DNA of 64,000 nucleotides, taken from the IMG/VR virus record IMGVR_UViG_3300037493_003022, positions 1 through 64,000 of that record; one strand, written 5' to 3'. Under the pieces are notes generated by a model. It did not search any database and was not told where the DNA came from. It was given only the letters and a program-made list of their open reading frames with translations. Made by a program: the position numbers and the translations under genes. Positions within the stretch are counted from its first letter, which is position 1. Each line of letters begins with the position of its first letter. The stretch comes from a virus. Positions 57,601 to 63,734 of this stretch are shown piece after piece.

Positions 57601-58036
57601 AGTCGTCTGGGGAGATCGTCAGGAGTTTCCCGTATCCGTCTGCGATGGACAATACATTTCTAGCTGTCGAATCATCGCCCATCAGCTTGTCGCCAACCCT
57701 CACCTCTTCGACTGGCTTTACGGTTCCGTCGAACATGAGAATTGGTGTGCCTTTTGCCAGGCACTTTCCCATCTGACGGGCGAACAATGCGGTAATTTCT
57801 TCTGCATCTTCGCAAAGCAATGAATAGACAATTCGCCATCCAAACTCTAACTCATAGGGGTACAGCTCCACCCCAGTCATATCCTGGGAGTAGGCCATAA
57901 CCATATCAGCTAGTTTGGATAACTCATCTTTCGTAAGATCCCTTTGAGGAATCCCGCTGACGTTATCCGCCACTGCTTTTTCGTAGTCGATTGGCTGCTT
58001 CTGTGTCTTTGGCGTGTCTTTCATGTCCACGACCAT
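54668..58036 (-). CDS. Terminase large subunit with two inteins
   Basis: 1122 aa precursor. After removal of the inteins (residues 92-229 and 363-749) the extein is about 597 aa. ATPase: Walker A FARQMGK|T, split by intein 1; Walker B LILLEES with Glu342/343; a later motif IRASIHPMAAA|TAGTLVKIGT, split by intein 2. Nuclease (RNase H-like): AAIDVGRANST (Asp893), VVIDATG (Asp958) and YDDFPDSA (Asp1054/Asp1057). It packages DNA into proheads via the portal encoded downstream. There is no ribosome site near the ATG at 58036 or the alternative at 58024, so the start is uncertain. A terminator precedes it. Confidence 0.92.
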   Translation of the reverse strand: MVVDMKDTPKTQKQPIDYEKAVADNVSGIPQRDLTKDELSKLADMVMAYSQDMTGVELYPYELEFGWRIVYSLLCEDAEEITALFARQMGKCLAKGTPILMFDGTVKPVEEVRVGDKLMGDDSTARNVLSIADGYGKLLTISPDDSRYSRYTVNESHILTLFDVSENSVRDVHIQEVLGKEHLFRGIRSSNGLDKYCFSITKAGNGSYFGFVLDGNKRFLLEDGTVTHNTETVAVTVCGLSVLLPILAKNLPHDERIKKFERGVWIGIYAPNYLQAGIMWNRMKARMYSKESKTALLDPDVDMDLTDVRENMVLPNGSFVDCGTASPQSKIEGKTYHLILLEESQDIPSSQIRASIHPMAAACITGDSLIPLANGRIVRLDDMPIKETGCFSETLHFMRGTPIRKIDSGIQECLTMTLNSGKKITGTLDHPVIWKPRAYPRLPKWETLQNIKVGYQIAVPRAVPFFGTNSIGVEEARVLGMLVGDGSYHKDCSPAFSGEDKELHDFLGDWMVRQLGSCREERGHTTSARREYKEVRCISSVEGSKKGKNPAINLLRAANIYGQTKDKKRVPSNIWECKKEEVAAFLGGLYDTDGTIGVTERKVTISLSQANRVILEEVSHLLIKFGIQSSIYEAISNGKGYAEKGSIYYKLDTSDKDSVLAFCKNIPLLVERKRNSIVIAEKVLEFRGNKRRASIIVGSGSKRYAKELDNDLVWERVVSIESSGKQQVYDIEMPDPAHNFIANNIVVHNTAGTLVKIGTCNRVRSDFYEACRRNKRADVSDGSVRSRYRRHYEYDYTVGQKYNPRYRKYILKEIERLGEDSDDFRLKYRLHWLLDRGMFVNPELFDECGIKDKDNRLTIEIGKGKNKKIVHFERAPNVVTYDNKTENIIAAIDVGRANSTVVTVGKAFWDSPIDVGGASRYPIHILNWLELHGDNHEAQHPQILEFLKNYQISQVVIDATGKGDPVYSRLAADLMEYNIHVEPFIFTAASKDVGYKVFSQEISSKRFTFPAGAQATRLLKWQKFVNQMHDLEKEWRGQQMVVHKPKDGDNCYDDFPDSAMLLCWAINVQGTMEVEETDNPFIGRQARWTAASHMREAGALFRKVFEPKSRRPSRPGHNGRWD
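55790..56950 (-). mobile_element. Intein 2 with LAGLIDADG endonuclease, in the terminase
   Basis: 387 aa (residues 363-749). It begins at Cys363 (CITGDSLIP), carries a block B-like GTLDHPV (427-433), two LAGLIDADG motifs (VLGMLVGDGSY near 478-488 and AFLGGLYDTDGTIG near 584-597), block F (VYDIEMPDPAHNFIANN) and ends VVHN with Asn749 before Thr750. Hint-domain splicing rejoins IHPMAAA to TAGTLV. The LAGLIDADG pair makes it a candidate homing element, with Asp present at both motifs. Confidence 0.92.
57350..57763 (-). other. Intein 1, mini-intein in terminase Walker A
   Basis: 138 aa (residues 92-229). It starts Cys92 (CLAKGTPILMFDG), has block B VNESHILTL near 153-161, block F/G GYFGFVLDGNKRF-like residues near 209-219 and ends VTHN with Asn229 before Thr230. 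There is no LAGLIDADG or HNH domain, so it cannot home alone. Splicing restores MGKTET, the phosphate-binding loop, so the unspliced terminase should be inactive. Confidence 0.9.
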
Positions 58037-58050
58037 AGCACAATTTAGGC

Positions 58051-58090
58051 AATAAAAAACCCCTGGAGCGTAGGAAGGATTACGCTCCAG
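58051..58090 (-). terminator. Strong Rho-independent terminator
   Basis: Minus-strand CTGGAGCGTA (58081-58090) pairs perfectly with TACGCTCCAG (58063-58072) around an 8-nt loop and is followed by GGGTTTTTTATT. It lies just after the 234-aa gene and before the terminase gene, separating the two transcription units. Confidence 0.88.
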
Positions 58091-58134
58091 AGGTTAAAGA
58101 AAAACAGAGGACTAAATCGAGGGGCCTGGCAGGA

Positions 58135-58839
58135 TCAATTCTGAACAATTTGCCAGTATCCGTCAATCTTCTTGACGCGGTCTTCTACGTCCTTGGACGT
58201 GAGACCCAGGACTCTGGCGTAGGACAACGCTTCTTTCTTAGAAGCGAACTTCTGAACCTTTGATGTTTCCTCCGTGGGAACCTCTTCATCGTCAGAAGCT
58301 TCATAGTATTTGAACGTCGGAGGGTCAACAGTGTTCACTGTTTCCTCGCTCGGCGCGAAAACCTTCTTCTCTCTGGTTTTGCGAACAGCCTTCTCTTTCG
58401 GCTCTTTCTTGACTTTTTCGGCCCTCTTTGTTTTCTCGGGTTCCGCCGGGGCCTCGACCATCACGATCGCGCGCTGAACGCGCACATCCTCGTGGTCCAC
58501 GTAGGGAACAGTCCCACTGGCGAGAGCCTTCGAGCGGTCGACACCGCGAGCTTCCTGGAGAAACCAAGTGACGAGCCCGGTTCCGTCCTCCTCGCCGTAC
58601 TTCGCGCGTTCGGGAGTCCCCTCCTTGTACTGCACGAAGATCGCGCCGAGAGGTACGCCGACTGTCTCTCGGAATCGCTTCACGGTGATGCTCCCATTGA
58701 AGGGGTTCTCCACCGCGTAGTAGCGGAATTCCCCCGAGAGGTCCTTCTTCGCCCTCTCCTTCTTCTCAGTGGGAGCGACGGTAGGCTCCGTGCCAGGGAT
58801 TTCAGTTTGGATGTTTTGAGCTTCTTGTGTCGTTTCCAT
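58135..58839 (-). CDS. Lys/Glu-rich protein with own promoter and terminator
   Basis: 234 aa. Residues 35-125 look folded (FRYYAVENPFNGSITVKRFRETVGVPLGAIFVQYKEGTP...), residues 130-160 are a Lys/Glu-rich linker, and the C-terminal 40 aa (FASKKEALSYARVLGLTSKDVEDRVKKIDGYWQI) form a small helical domain. I do not recognise it. A promoter, leader hairpin and strong terminator bracket the gene, suggesting it is needed in large amounts or at a different time from its neighbours. AAAGGAGC precedes the ATG. Confidence 0.65.
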   Translation of the reverse strand: METTQEAQNIQTEIPGTEPTVAPTEKKERAKKDLSGEFRYYAVENPFNGSITVKRFRETVGVPLGAIFVQYKEGTPERAKYGEEDGTGLVTWFLQEARGVDRSKALASGTVPYVDHEDVRVQRAIVMVEAPAEPEKTKRAEKVKKEPKEKAVRKTREKKVFAPSEETVNTVDPPTFKYYEASDDEEVPTEETSKVQKFASKKEALSYARVLGLTSKDVEDRVKKIDGYWQIVQN

Positions 58840-58852
58840 TTGTGCTCCTTTG

Positions 58853-58874
58853 CACCACCTAGTTAATGGTGGTG
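58853..58874 (-). promoter_or_regulatory. Leader hairpin just upstream of a ribosome site
   Basis: Perfect 7-bp stem CACCACC/GGTGGTG with an 8-nt loop, ending about 5 nt before the AAAGGAGC ribosome site of the 234-aa gene. Such 5' hairpins may stabilise phage mRNAs or gate translation. Confidence 0.55.
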
Positions 58875-58891
58875 TTTGTTTTCATGTATTG

Positions 58892-58920
58892 AGTATATAC
58901 ACAGCTTCGATTAGCTTCAA
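58892..58920 (-). promoter_or_regulatory. Sigma70-type promoter for the 234-aa gene
   Basis: TTGAAG (58915-58920) and TATACT (58892-58897) are 17 nt apart. The -35 shares TTGA with consensus and the -10 matches 5 of 6. It overlaps the glycosyltransferase stop and points at the hairpin leader of the next gene. Confidence 0.6.
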
Positions 58921-59900
58921 GATGTTTTGTGAAGCTGTGTTTTTATTATGTCAACCATGTTTCTAACCACCACGGAACTTCTAAAGTTCTCTACTGAGTT
59001 ACTAGGACATTCATACTTACCACTATACGCATCGGATACTTTCCTCTGTGCATCTCCGATAACATATTGAGGGTACATGTACTCTTCTGATAGATACTCG
59101 GAGAAGGGAAGCATGTTAGGAACTACAGGAACAGCTCCAGCCATAATTCCCTCTACCACAGAAGTATTAAGAGTGTCTCTCATTGATGCGTTAAATATGA
59201 CTCTCGCGCGTCTCATTAGGGTATAATAAGACTCGCCTTGCAGATATTTAACACAGAATCCGGCTTGCGTGATTGTGTTTAGATACTCATGCTCCGGTCC
59301 ATTGGAGTTATGGATAGGAGTATTGTATCCTGCTGCAAACACAACTACATCTTTGAACGGAGCAAGTATCTGCATGGCAACCATAGGAAGTCGGTCGTTA
59401 GCCAACCTTCCAGATACGACTATCAATTCTTTACTGCTAGCGCAGGGTTTGGAAAATTTCTTCTCGTCAACAGGAAACCCTATTACGTGCATCGTATCCA
59501 TGTTGCACGAATGGTAAAACATCCAAAAACTACGCAGAGAATGGGCAGTATTAAAGAAGATTCCTGCAAATCTCTCTCTGTCAAGGTCTCTCCCAAACTC
59601 CTCGTAGAACTCTTTCTGCTGTGGCCAGTCGTAGAAACCAAATAGCTCCGGTCCTCCGTGGTGATGCGCGAAGACAGGCTCGTGTCGTGACTCCGCGAAA
59701 TCGAGCCACTTCTTGTACCCGTAATCGGTGTCTCCCATCATCAACCAGAAATCCACTGGAAGACAGGTTAGGTGGTCGGGTTTCTCGGCGGGGAATACAG
59801 ATACCTGATGTCCCAGCTTCAACAACTCCGATACTACGTTGTGGAAGTACGAGAACGTCCACGTACCCTCGAGTGGTTCCCCAATAAATCCGATGTGCAT
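58917..59900 (-). CDS. Glycosyltransferase, GT-B fold (GT4-like)
   Basis: 327 aa. The N-terminal MHIGFIGEPLEGTWTFSYFHNVVSELLKLGHQVSVFP is a classic GT-B Rossmann start. The C-terminal domain has ELIVVSGRLANDRLPMVAMQIL and YYTLMRRARVIFNASMRDTLNTSVVEGIMAGAVPVV (about 225-260), the E-x7-E-like donor site of group 1 transferases. It transfers a sugar to an unknown acceptor, perhaps phage DNA, host surface glycan or a virion protein. AAAGGAAACACC precedes the ATG. Confidence 0.85.
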   Translation of the reverse strand: MHIGFIGEPLEGTWTFSYFHNVVSELLKLGHQVSVFPAEKPDHLTCLPVDFWLMMGDTDYGYKKWLDFAESRHEPVFAHHHGGPELFGFYDWPQQKEFYEEFGRDLDRERFAGIFFNTAHSLRSFWMFYHSCNMDTMHVIGFPVDEKKFSKPCASSKELIVVSGRLANDRLPMVAMQILAPFKDVVVFAAGYNTPIHNSNGPEHEYLNTITQAGFCVKYLQGESYYTLMRRARVIFNASMRDTLNTSVVEGIMAGAVPVVPNMLPFSEYLSEEYMYPQYVIGDAQRKVSDAYSGKYECPSNSVENFRSSVVVRNMVDIIKTQLHKTS

Positions 59901-59910
59901 GGTGTTTCCT

Positions 59911-60531
59911 TTAAAGTGGGTCGATACAATCTGGCGTTGAACCCGGCACGTTTACGCACTTCTGCCATCCCATGCAATACGTATTTGTTCTTTCAACAGA
60001 TTTTCCGTTTAAGCAGACACTCTCACACTTAATCTCAGTCCTATCGCAACCACAGTAACCTGAGCTATCGCACTCTTGGCAGGCCCCGTTAATAATATCC
60101 CACTGACCAAAACGATCACAAGTGTATAGAGCGTTGTCGTAACACAAAAAATCACCTTGTCTATAGCAAGGGTTGTTACGAGGATTGCTATCTGTTTCTA
60201 CGAAGGTATCCGTCGATTCGGTTTGCGTATCGCTTGTTTCCGAGGAGGTAGAACTTGTTGGGATTTCAGTCTCTGTCTGAGTTCCCGGTGAAACCGTATC
60301 GATGCTCGTGTCTGAAGATACCGGAGTCTCAGTTTCCACGGAAGATTCTGTAGTTTGCGAAGAGCTGGAAGAGCTGTCGTTGTCAGTAGCAGTATCAGAG
60401 CCACTGGGATCAGTATCAGCACTCCCTGTAGAAGTATCTCCAGAATCTGCATCGAGATCTCCTTCTGCTTTCTCAGACACCATTGCTGAGCATCCACACA
60501 CTGCGAACAAAACGATGAGCAACTTCTTCAT
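59911..60531 (-). CDS. Cys-rich surface lipoprotein
   Basis: 206 aa. The signal peptide (MKKLLIVLFAVCGCSAM) has a lipobox-like ending, VCGC, with Cys14 as likely lipid site (Cys12 less so). A stalk of about 95 residues is almost entirely Ser/Thr/Asp/Glu/Pro. The C-terminal 85 aa have about 12 Cys residues (CYRQGDFLCYDNALYTC..., CDSSGYCGC, CESVCLNG, CMGWQKCVNV), probably disulphide bonded and extracellular. The design resembles bacterial surface lipoproteins and could block superinfection or alter the host surface. AGAGGTGTATT precedes the ATG. Confidence 0.75.
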   Translation of the reverse strand: MKKLLIVLFAVCGCSAMVSEKAEGDLDADSGDTSTGSADTDPSGSDTATDNDSSSSSSQTTESSVETETPVSSDTSIDTVSPGTQTETEIPTSSTSSETSDTQTESTDTFVETDSNPRNNPCYRQGDFLCYDNALYTCDRFGQWDIINGACQECDSSGYCGCDRTEIKCESVCLNGKSVERTNTYCMGWQKCVNVPGSTPDCIDPL

Positions 60532-60564
60532 AATACACCTCTTCTGGTTGTTTGAAACCTTTGG

Positions 60565-60870
60565 TTATTCGAGATTTAAACGCTTCTTCAAGGCATTCGA
60601 GGATAACTTAGTGCTATCCGTTCTAGTTACGTACACGCGGTATGAAGTTCCGTCTGTCATGTAGATGTTTATACTGTCATCGTCCGCACCTGATCTTTCT
60701 ATAGACTTTATCACAGTCTGTGTTTTAGAAAGTTCGTTTGCAGCCATATTCAGGTCTTCTGAAGCAGACCTATCCTTTGACCAGTTATCCATAGCTTCCA
60801 GAGACAGAAACACAACTTCTGCTAAGTCAACACGAGTCTTCGCTCGGACAATGCGTCTTTGTTCGCTCAT
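60565..60870 (-). CDS. Small protein after the methyltransferase (unknown)
   Basis: 101 aa from the ATG at 60870, which overlaps the methyltransferase stop (ATGA). An in-frame ATG at 60978 would force a 112-nt overlap. It is helical in the first 60 residues and beta-like after (INIYMTDGTSYRVYVTRTDSTKL). No family recognised. Confidence 0.6.
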   Translation of the reverse strand: MSEQRRIVRAKTRVDLAEVVFLSLEAMDNWSKDRSASEDLNMAANELSKTQTVIKSIERSGADDDSINIYMTDGTSYRVYVTRTDSTKLSSNALKKRLNLE

Positions 60871-61469
60871 GGCTTCTGGTACGCCCTGTAGATGCAAGTG
60901 TTCAGCTCTACTTCTTTGATTCGTCGATTGTAGACTTCGAGTCTCACTACCGCCTCGAATACCGTCTTCGCGTCCCAAAGTTCCGCTGGAAAGGGAAGTT
61001 GGCTACACATGCCTTGTAGAATCCCGGTCACGAGCAAGAGGCCACCGGGGTTAACGAACCCGTGGTAGAACTTCTCACAGGCCAGGATGTTCTCTTCGGG
61101 GTCCGCGTTTCGCTCGAAGAAATCGGAGACGACGCAGAGGTCAACCGGCCCAGGCAGCTTCTTCCACCCCTCTTCGTCGAGAGCATCAGCCACTCGAACC
61201 GGCGTCTGGCAGCGATGAAAAGCGTCCCTTGCCGGGCGTTCGCTGATTTCAACTGCGTAGCTCCCGCCAGCTCGAGGGAGCATTGTGCTCTCCAGGTGGC
61301 GAAGCAACCCGCCTTCACCGCAGCCGATTTCGCAGAAGTTTCCAATCCGGTCATACATGAGCTGCTGGGCAATTCCGGCCGTCAAAGGCCATCGATTCCT
61401 AACGCGATACCCGAACGGATCTTCCACTTGATACAGTTCATCCATCTCTGCTTTGATGTCTCTTGTCAT
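60867..61469 (-). CDS. SAM-dependent methyltransferase, class I
   Basis: 200 aa. Motif I is FCEIGCGEGGLLRHL near 38-52, motif II has YAVEISERPARDAF, and a motif IV-like PVDLCVVSDFFER lies near 108-120. NPGGLLLVTG follows. Substrate unknown: candidates are DNA, a sugar or a small molecule. It sits close to the glycosyltransferase and could act with it on a glycan. No DNA-methylase DPPY-type motif is present. Confidence 0.8.
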   Translation of the reverse strand: MTRDIKAEMDELYQVEDPFGYRVRNRWPLTAGIAQQLMYDRIGNFCEIGCGEGGLLRHLESTMLPRAGGSYAVEISERPARDAFHRCQTPVRVADALDEEGWKKLPGPVDLCVVSDFFERNADPEENILACEKFYHGFVNPGGLLLVTGILQGMCSQLPFPAELWDAKTVFEAVVRLEVYNRRIKEVELNTCIYRAYQKP

Positions 61470-61472
61470 GAC

Positions 61473-61775
61473 TTACTCCATTAGTAGGTTCACACCTGTG
61501 CGTTTAAAGAAATCATGACACTCAGAACCGGACATGGCAACTCTCCCGTTATAGACACGAATCCCGGTAGTCCCTGGTGTGAGAGCCAAGACAGTAATTT
61601 TATCCGATGACGGTTGATAGAGGAGACTGAATTCCTTGTACCCGCCTAGTTGATTCAAAATCAACTTTGCATGAATGCAGTACGCGGCATAAGAGATCTC
61701 TCTAGTTCCAACAGAGTCCTTTTCAAAATGGATTGAAAACGTCTCACCGTTAACAATCATCTTCGCCGATTTCAT
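61473..61775 (-). CDS. Unknown small protein
   Basis: 100 aa, mixed alpha/beta, no signals (MIVNGETFSIHFEKDSVG...). It is followed after 3 nt by the methyltransferase gene and overlaps the preceding stop (ATGA). Probably a phage early-type protein; function unknown. Confidence 0.6.
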   Translation of the reverse strand: MKSAKMIVNGETFSIHFEKDSVGTREISYAAYCIHAKLILNQLGGYKEFSLLYQPSSDKITVLALTPGTTGIRVYNGRVAMSGSECHDFFKRTGVNLLME

Positions 61776-62122
61776 TTCGGTTCCTCCACAGCACAGAGCA
61801 CTTTGACGTGCTCTTTAATCAGGTACTCGACTAGGTTGCAGCCATGACCTTTAACATCTGCCCACAGGTTGTTGCTTCCGTCGATGCGGACAGGAATGAC
61901 AAACTTGCTACCATCCTCACGTTCGCACCAGAACCACCAAGGAAAGCCGGGGCGAACCCTGGAGAACATGGCCACGAAGCGTTTCGATATTTCTTCGAAC
62001 TTAACCCTGTGTGCCTGCATCTCCGGTGGGACATCGGAGTCATCCCAGATGAAGTTCTTCCGCATTCGAGCGATGCGTTCTTCCTTGCTCTCCGTGTCCT
62101 CAGGTTCAAACACGCCGCTCAT
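61772..62122 (-). CDS. Unknown aromatic-rich protein
   Basis: 116 aa from ATG 62122, which overlaps the preceding stop (ATGA); an ATG at 62179 would overlap the previous gene by 61 nt. It contains FPWWFWCEREDG and VKFEEISKRFVAMFSR. It is not recognised. The WxWC cluster could be part of a folded core or nucleotide-binding pocket. Confidence 0.6.
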   Translation of the reverse strand: MSGVFEPEDTESKEERIARMRKNFIWDDSDVPPEMQAHRVKFEEISKRFVAMFSRVRPGFPWWFWCEREDGSKFVIPVRIDGSNNLWADVKGHGCNLVEYLIKEHVKVLCAVEEPK

Positions 62123-62433
62123 GACATCAACCCCTGTACGGTAAAAGTAAAACCCAGCCCATCGAGTTCCTGGCAGCACGCCACAAACGACATGCTGTTG
62201 ACATACGCCGGAACGCGGAAGTTCATCTCGGTCTCTCCAGTATGTTGGCTCTCTGTCATCCCTCGCAACTGCATCCCGAATCCGACCGCCTGCCGGTAGC
62301 AGCAGAGGTCATCGAGTGCATTCGAGAATGCGAGTCGGTACTGCTTCCCACTGACATCTTGAAGAACGCCCACACGGCAAGTGTCCCGGTTAAAGCCATC
62401 AAACACACGGCGCATACGTAGGGCAGTCTCCAT
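62119..62433 (-). CDS. Unknown protein with four Cys residues
   Basis: 104 aa with Cys near 19, 44, 45 and 86-87, no signal peptide. A strong GAAGGAGTTTCA ribosome site supports the start. It is the first of a chain of ATGA-coupled small genes leading to the methyltransferase. No family recognised. Confidence 0.6.
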   Translation of the reverse strand: METALRMRRVFDGFNRDTCRVGVLQDVSGKQYRLAFSNALDDLCCYRQAVGFGMQLRGMTESQHTGETEMNFRVPAYVNSMSFVACCQELDGLGFTFTVQGLMS

Positions 62434-62612
62434 TGAAACTCCTTCTCAGGTTGGACCTCAAGGGTCATGGGTTGAGGTTGCACAGGAAACATAGAGGGTC
62501 CTTGAGCAGCCATTTCGGCTCTGACAGATTTCAGTGAAGCCATCCTGGAGAGATGCAGGTTCATGGGATGGGCAGAAGAAAGAGGATGTTGGTTTGTTTG
62601 GTGTGTTTTCAT
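62256..62612 (-). CDS. Possible small membrane protein overlapping the next gene
   Basis: 118 aa with one transmembrane segment (YVCAVCLMALTGTLAVWAFF, about 65-84) and a Ser-rich Cys tail. A TATAAT box lies 7 nt before the ATG at 62612, but no ribosome site is seen, and 178 nt overlap the better-supported gene at 62119-62433. A shorter start at 62543 is possible. It is the only candidate for the 62434-62612 stretch. Confidence 0.3.
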   Translation of the reverse strand: MKTHQTNQHPLSSAHPMNLHLSRMASLKSVRAEMAAQGPSMFPVQPQPMTLEVQPEKEFQWRLPYVCAVCLMALTGTLAVWAFFKMSVGSSTDSHSRMHSMTSAATGRRSDSGCSCEG

Positions 62613-63065
62613 ATTAAGATTATAAGAGGTAGCTTTAGTTAAAGATAGTAGTTTATGACATCTTTATTTAGTCTCATGCCTTGCAGACTGTTTATTAGAT
62701 TCTCAATGTTAAAATTCGCGGGGTTCCTCGTTCTACACCTGGAAGGTGCTGTTGGCTTGTTTTGGCTTATTTGGGCTTGTTGTCTTTGTTAACCCTATTT
62801 GTAAACTGCTAACCCTATTTGCTAATTAGTTATAGCTTGGTGGTGGGGTGTGGGTGGGCAGACTTAACTAGCTTAACGTGGATGCAAGTAACCAAAATTT
62901 GTACGAGGGATTAATAAGACCCGTAGAGTATCGATTTCGTAATCCAGAATGGCTAAGACCCGTAGAGTGACGAGAGCTAGGACCCCGAGCCATCTGGTCG
63001 GCGATTGAGGTCAAACCCATCGTCGACCGTTTGGCACGATTCGTGCTAAGGGAAAGGGCAGGGTG
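62613..63065. other. Non-coding repeat-bearing intergenic region
   Basis: About 450 bp with no supported gene. It holds a direct repeat AAGACCCGTAGAGT at 62916-62929 and 62955-62968, AACCCTATTTG at 62791-62801 and 62811-62821, an imperfect GGCTTGTTTTGGCTTATTTGG tract near 62752-62780 and a small palindrome GCACGA-T-TCGTGC near 63033. It could be an origin, a packaging site or a control region; none can be shown here. Confidence 0.5.
62619..62624 (-). promoter_or_regulatory. Perfect -10 box (TATAAT) without a clear -35
   Basis: TATAAT on the minus strand, ending about 7 nt before an ATG at 62612. No convincing -35 sequence is found at 16-18 nt. It may drive the accessory genes from 62.4 kb downwards. 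Confidence 0.3.
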
Positions 63066-63614
63066 TTAGTCCCCTGCGGCCCGTGCCGCTTTTGCTACCT
63101 GCCTAGCGGCAATCGCAGCGGCTTTGACGGCCAGGATTGCGGCGCGCTCATCGGATTCAGCGTAATGCCAAGCACGGGAGATACGGGTGCGGACAGTGGC
63201 GTCTTGCGGCACAGCGGCCGACACAGACACATCAACCACAACTACGTCGCTTGAATTGCTAGCGGTTTTGCCGGTGATTGGGTTAACCCAACCGGAATTG
63301 ATCTTGTTCATGTGGCGGATAGCGTGTTTGTGATCGTTAGTGAAACCGAGGCAATAGCGCCCATCGGGACCGTCACCCACCCACGCCCACGCACAGACCT
63401 TGCTGGCCGATACCATCTTCGTGAACACACGGCCCGTGGTTGGGTCGTTAGCTACCATGTAGACCATACCATCGGGGGCAGCGACGGGGGCGACAGGGGC
63501 GAGGTCGGTTCCCTCTTCGATCGCGTCCACGAGCAAAGCCAACTCCTCGCGATTCATGATAGCATTCTCGGGATTGGCCAACTCGACGATAGCTGTTTTC
63601 TTGTTCCTTGCCAT
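63066..63614 (-). CDS. Unknown Ala/Val-rich protein
   Basis: 182 aa. Residues 45-120 look folded and carry CAWAWVGDGPDGRYCLGFTNDHKHAIRHMNKI, with a CxW/C pair and several His. The C-terminal 50 residues form an Ala-rich helix (LAVKAAAIAARQVAKAARAAG). Not recognised. It is the first gene of the window in transcription order and is set apart from the others by non-coding DNA on both sides. Confidence 0.65.
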   Translation of the reverse strand: MARNKKTAIVELANPENAIMNREELALLVDAIEEGTDLAPVAPVAAPDGMVYMVANDPTTGRVFTKMVSASKVCAWAWVGDGPDGRYCLGFTNDHKHAIRHMNKINSGWVNPITGKTASNSSDVVVVDVSVSAAVPQDATVRTRISRAWHYAESDERAAILAVKAAAIAARQVAKAARAAGD

Positions 63615-63704
63615 TGTGAATCCTCTTTTGAGCGCGTGACTTGTTCGCGCTCTGTAGTGGCGAGTTGTTTGTGTCTCGCCGTTTCAATCAACCATCAACC
63701 ATCT

Positions 63705-63734
63705 ACATAATGACACAACGGCAGAAGGAGTCAA
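63705..63734 (-). promoter_or_regulatory. Candidate promoter for the 182-aa gene
   Basis: TTGACT (63729-63734) is followed after 18 nt by TTATGT (63705-63710). The -35 fits 5 of 6 consensus bases and the -10 is weak. It is about 90 nt upstream of the ATG at 63614. Confidence 0.33.

Noticed and set aside
62900-63060. Possible tRNA near the right end
   Set aside because: No TTCGA/GGTTC loop, acceptor stem or CCA pattern; the short palindrome does not make a cloverleaf.
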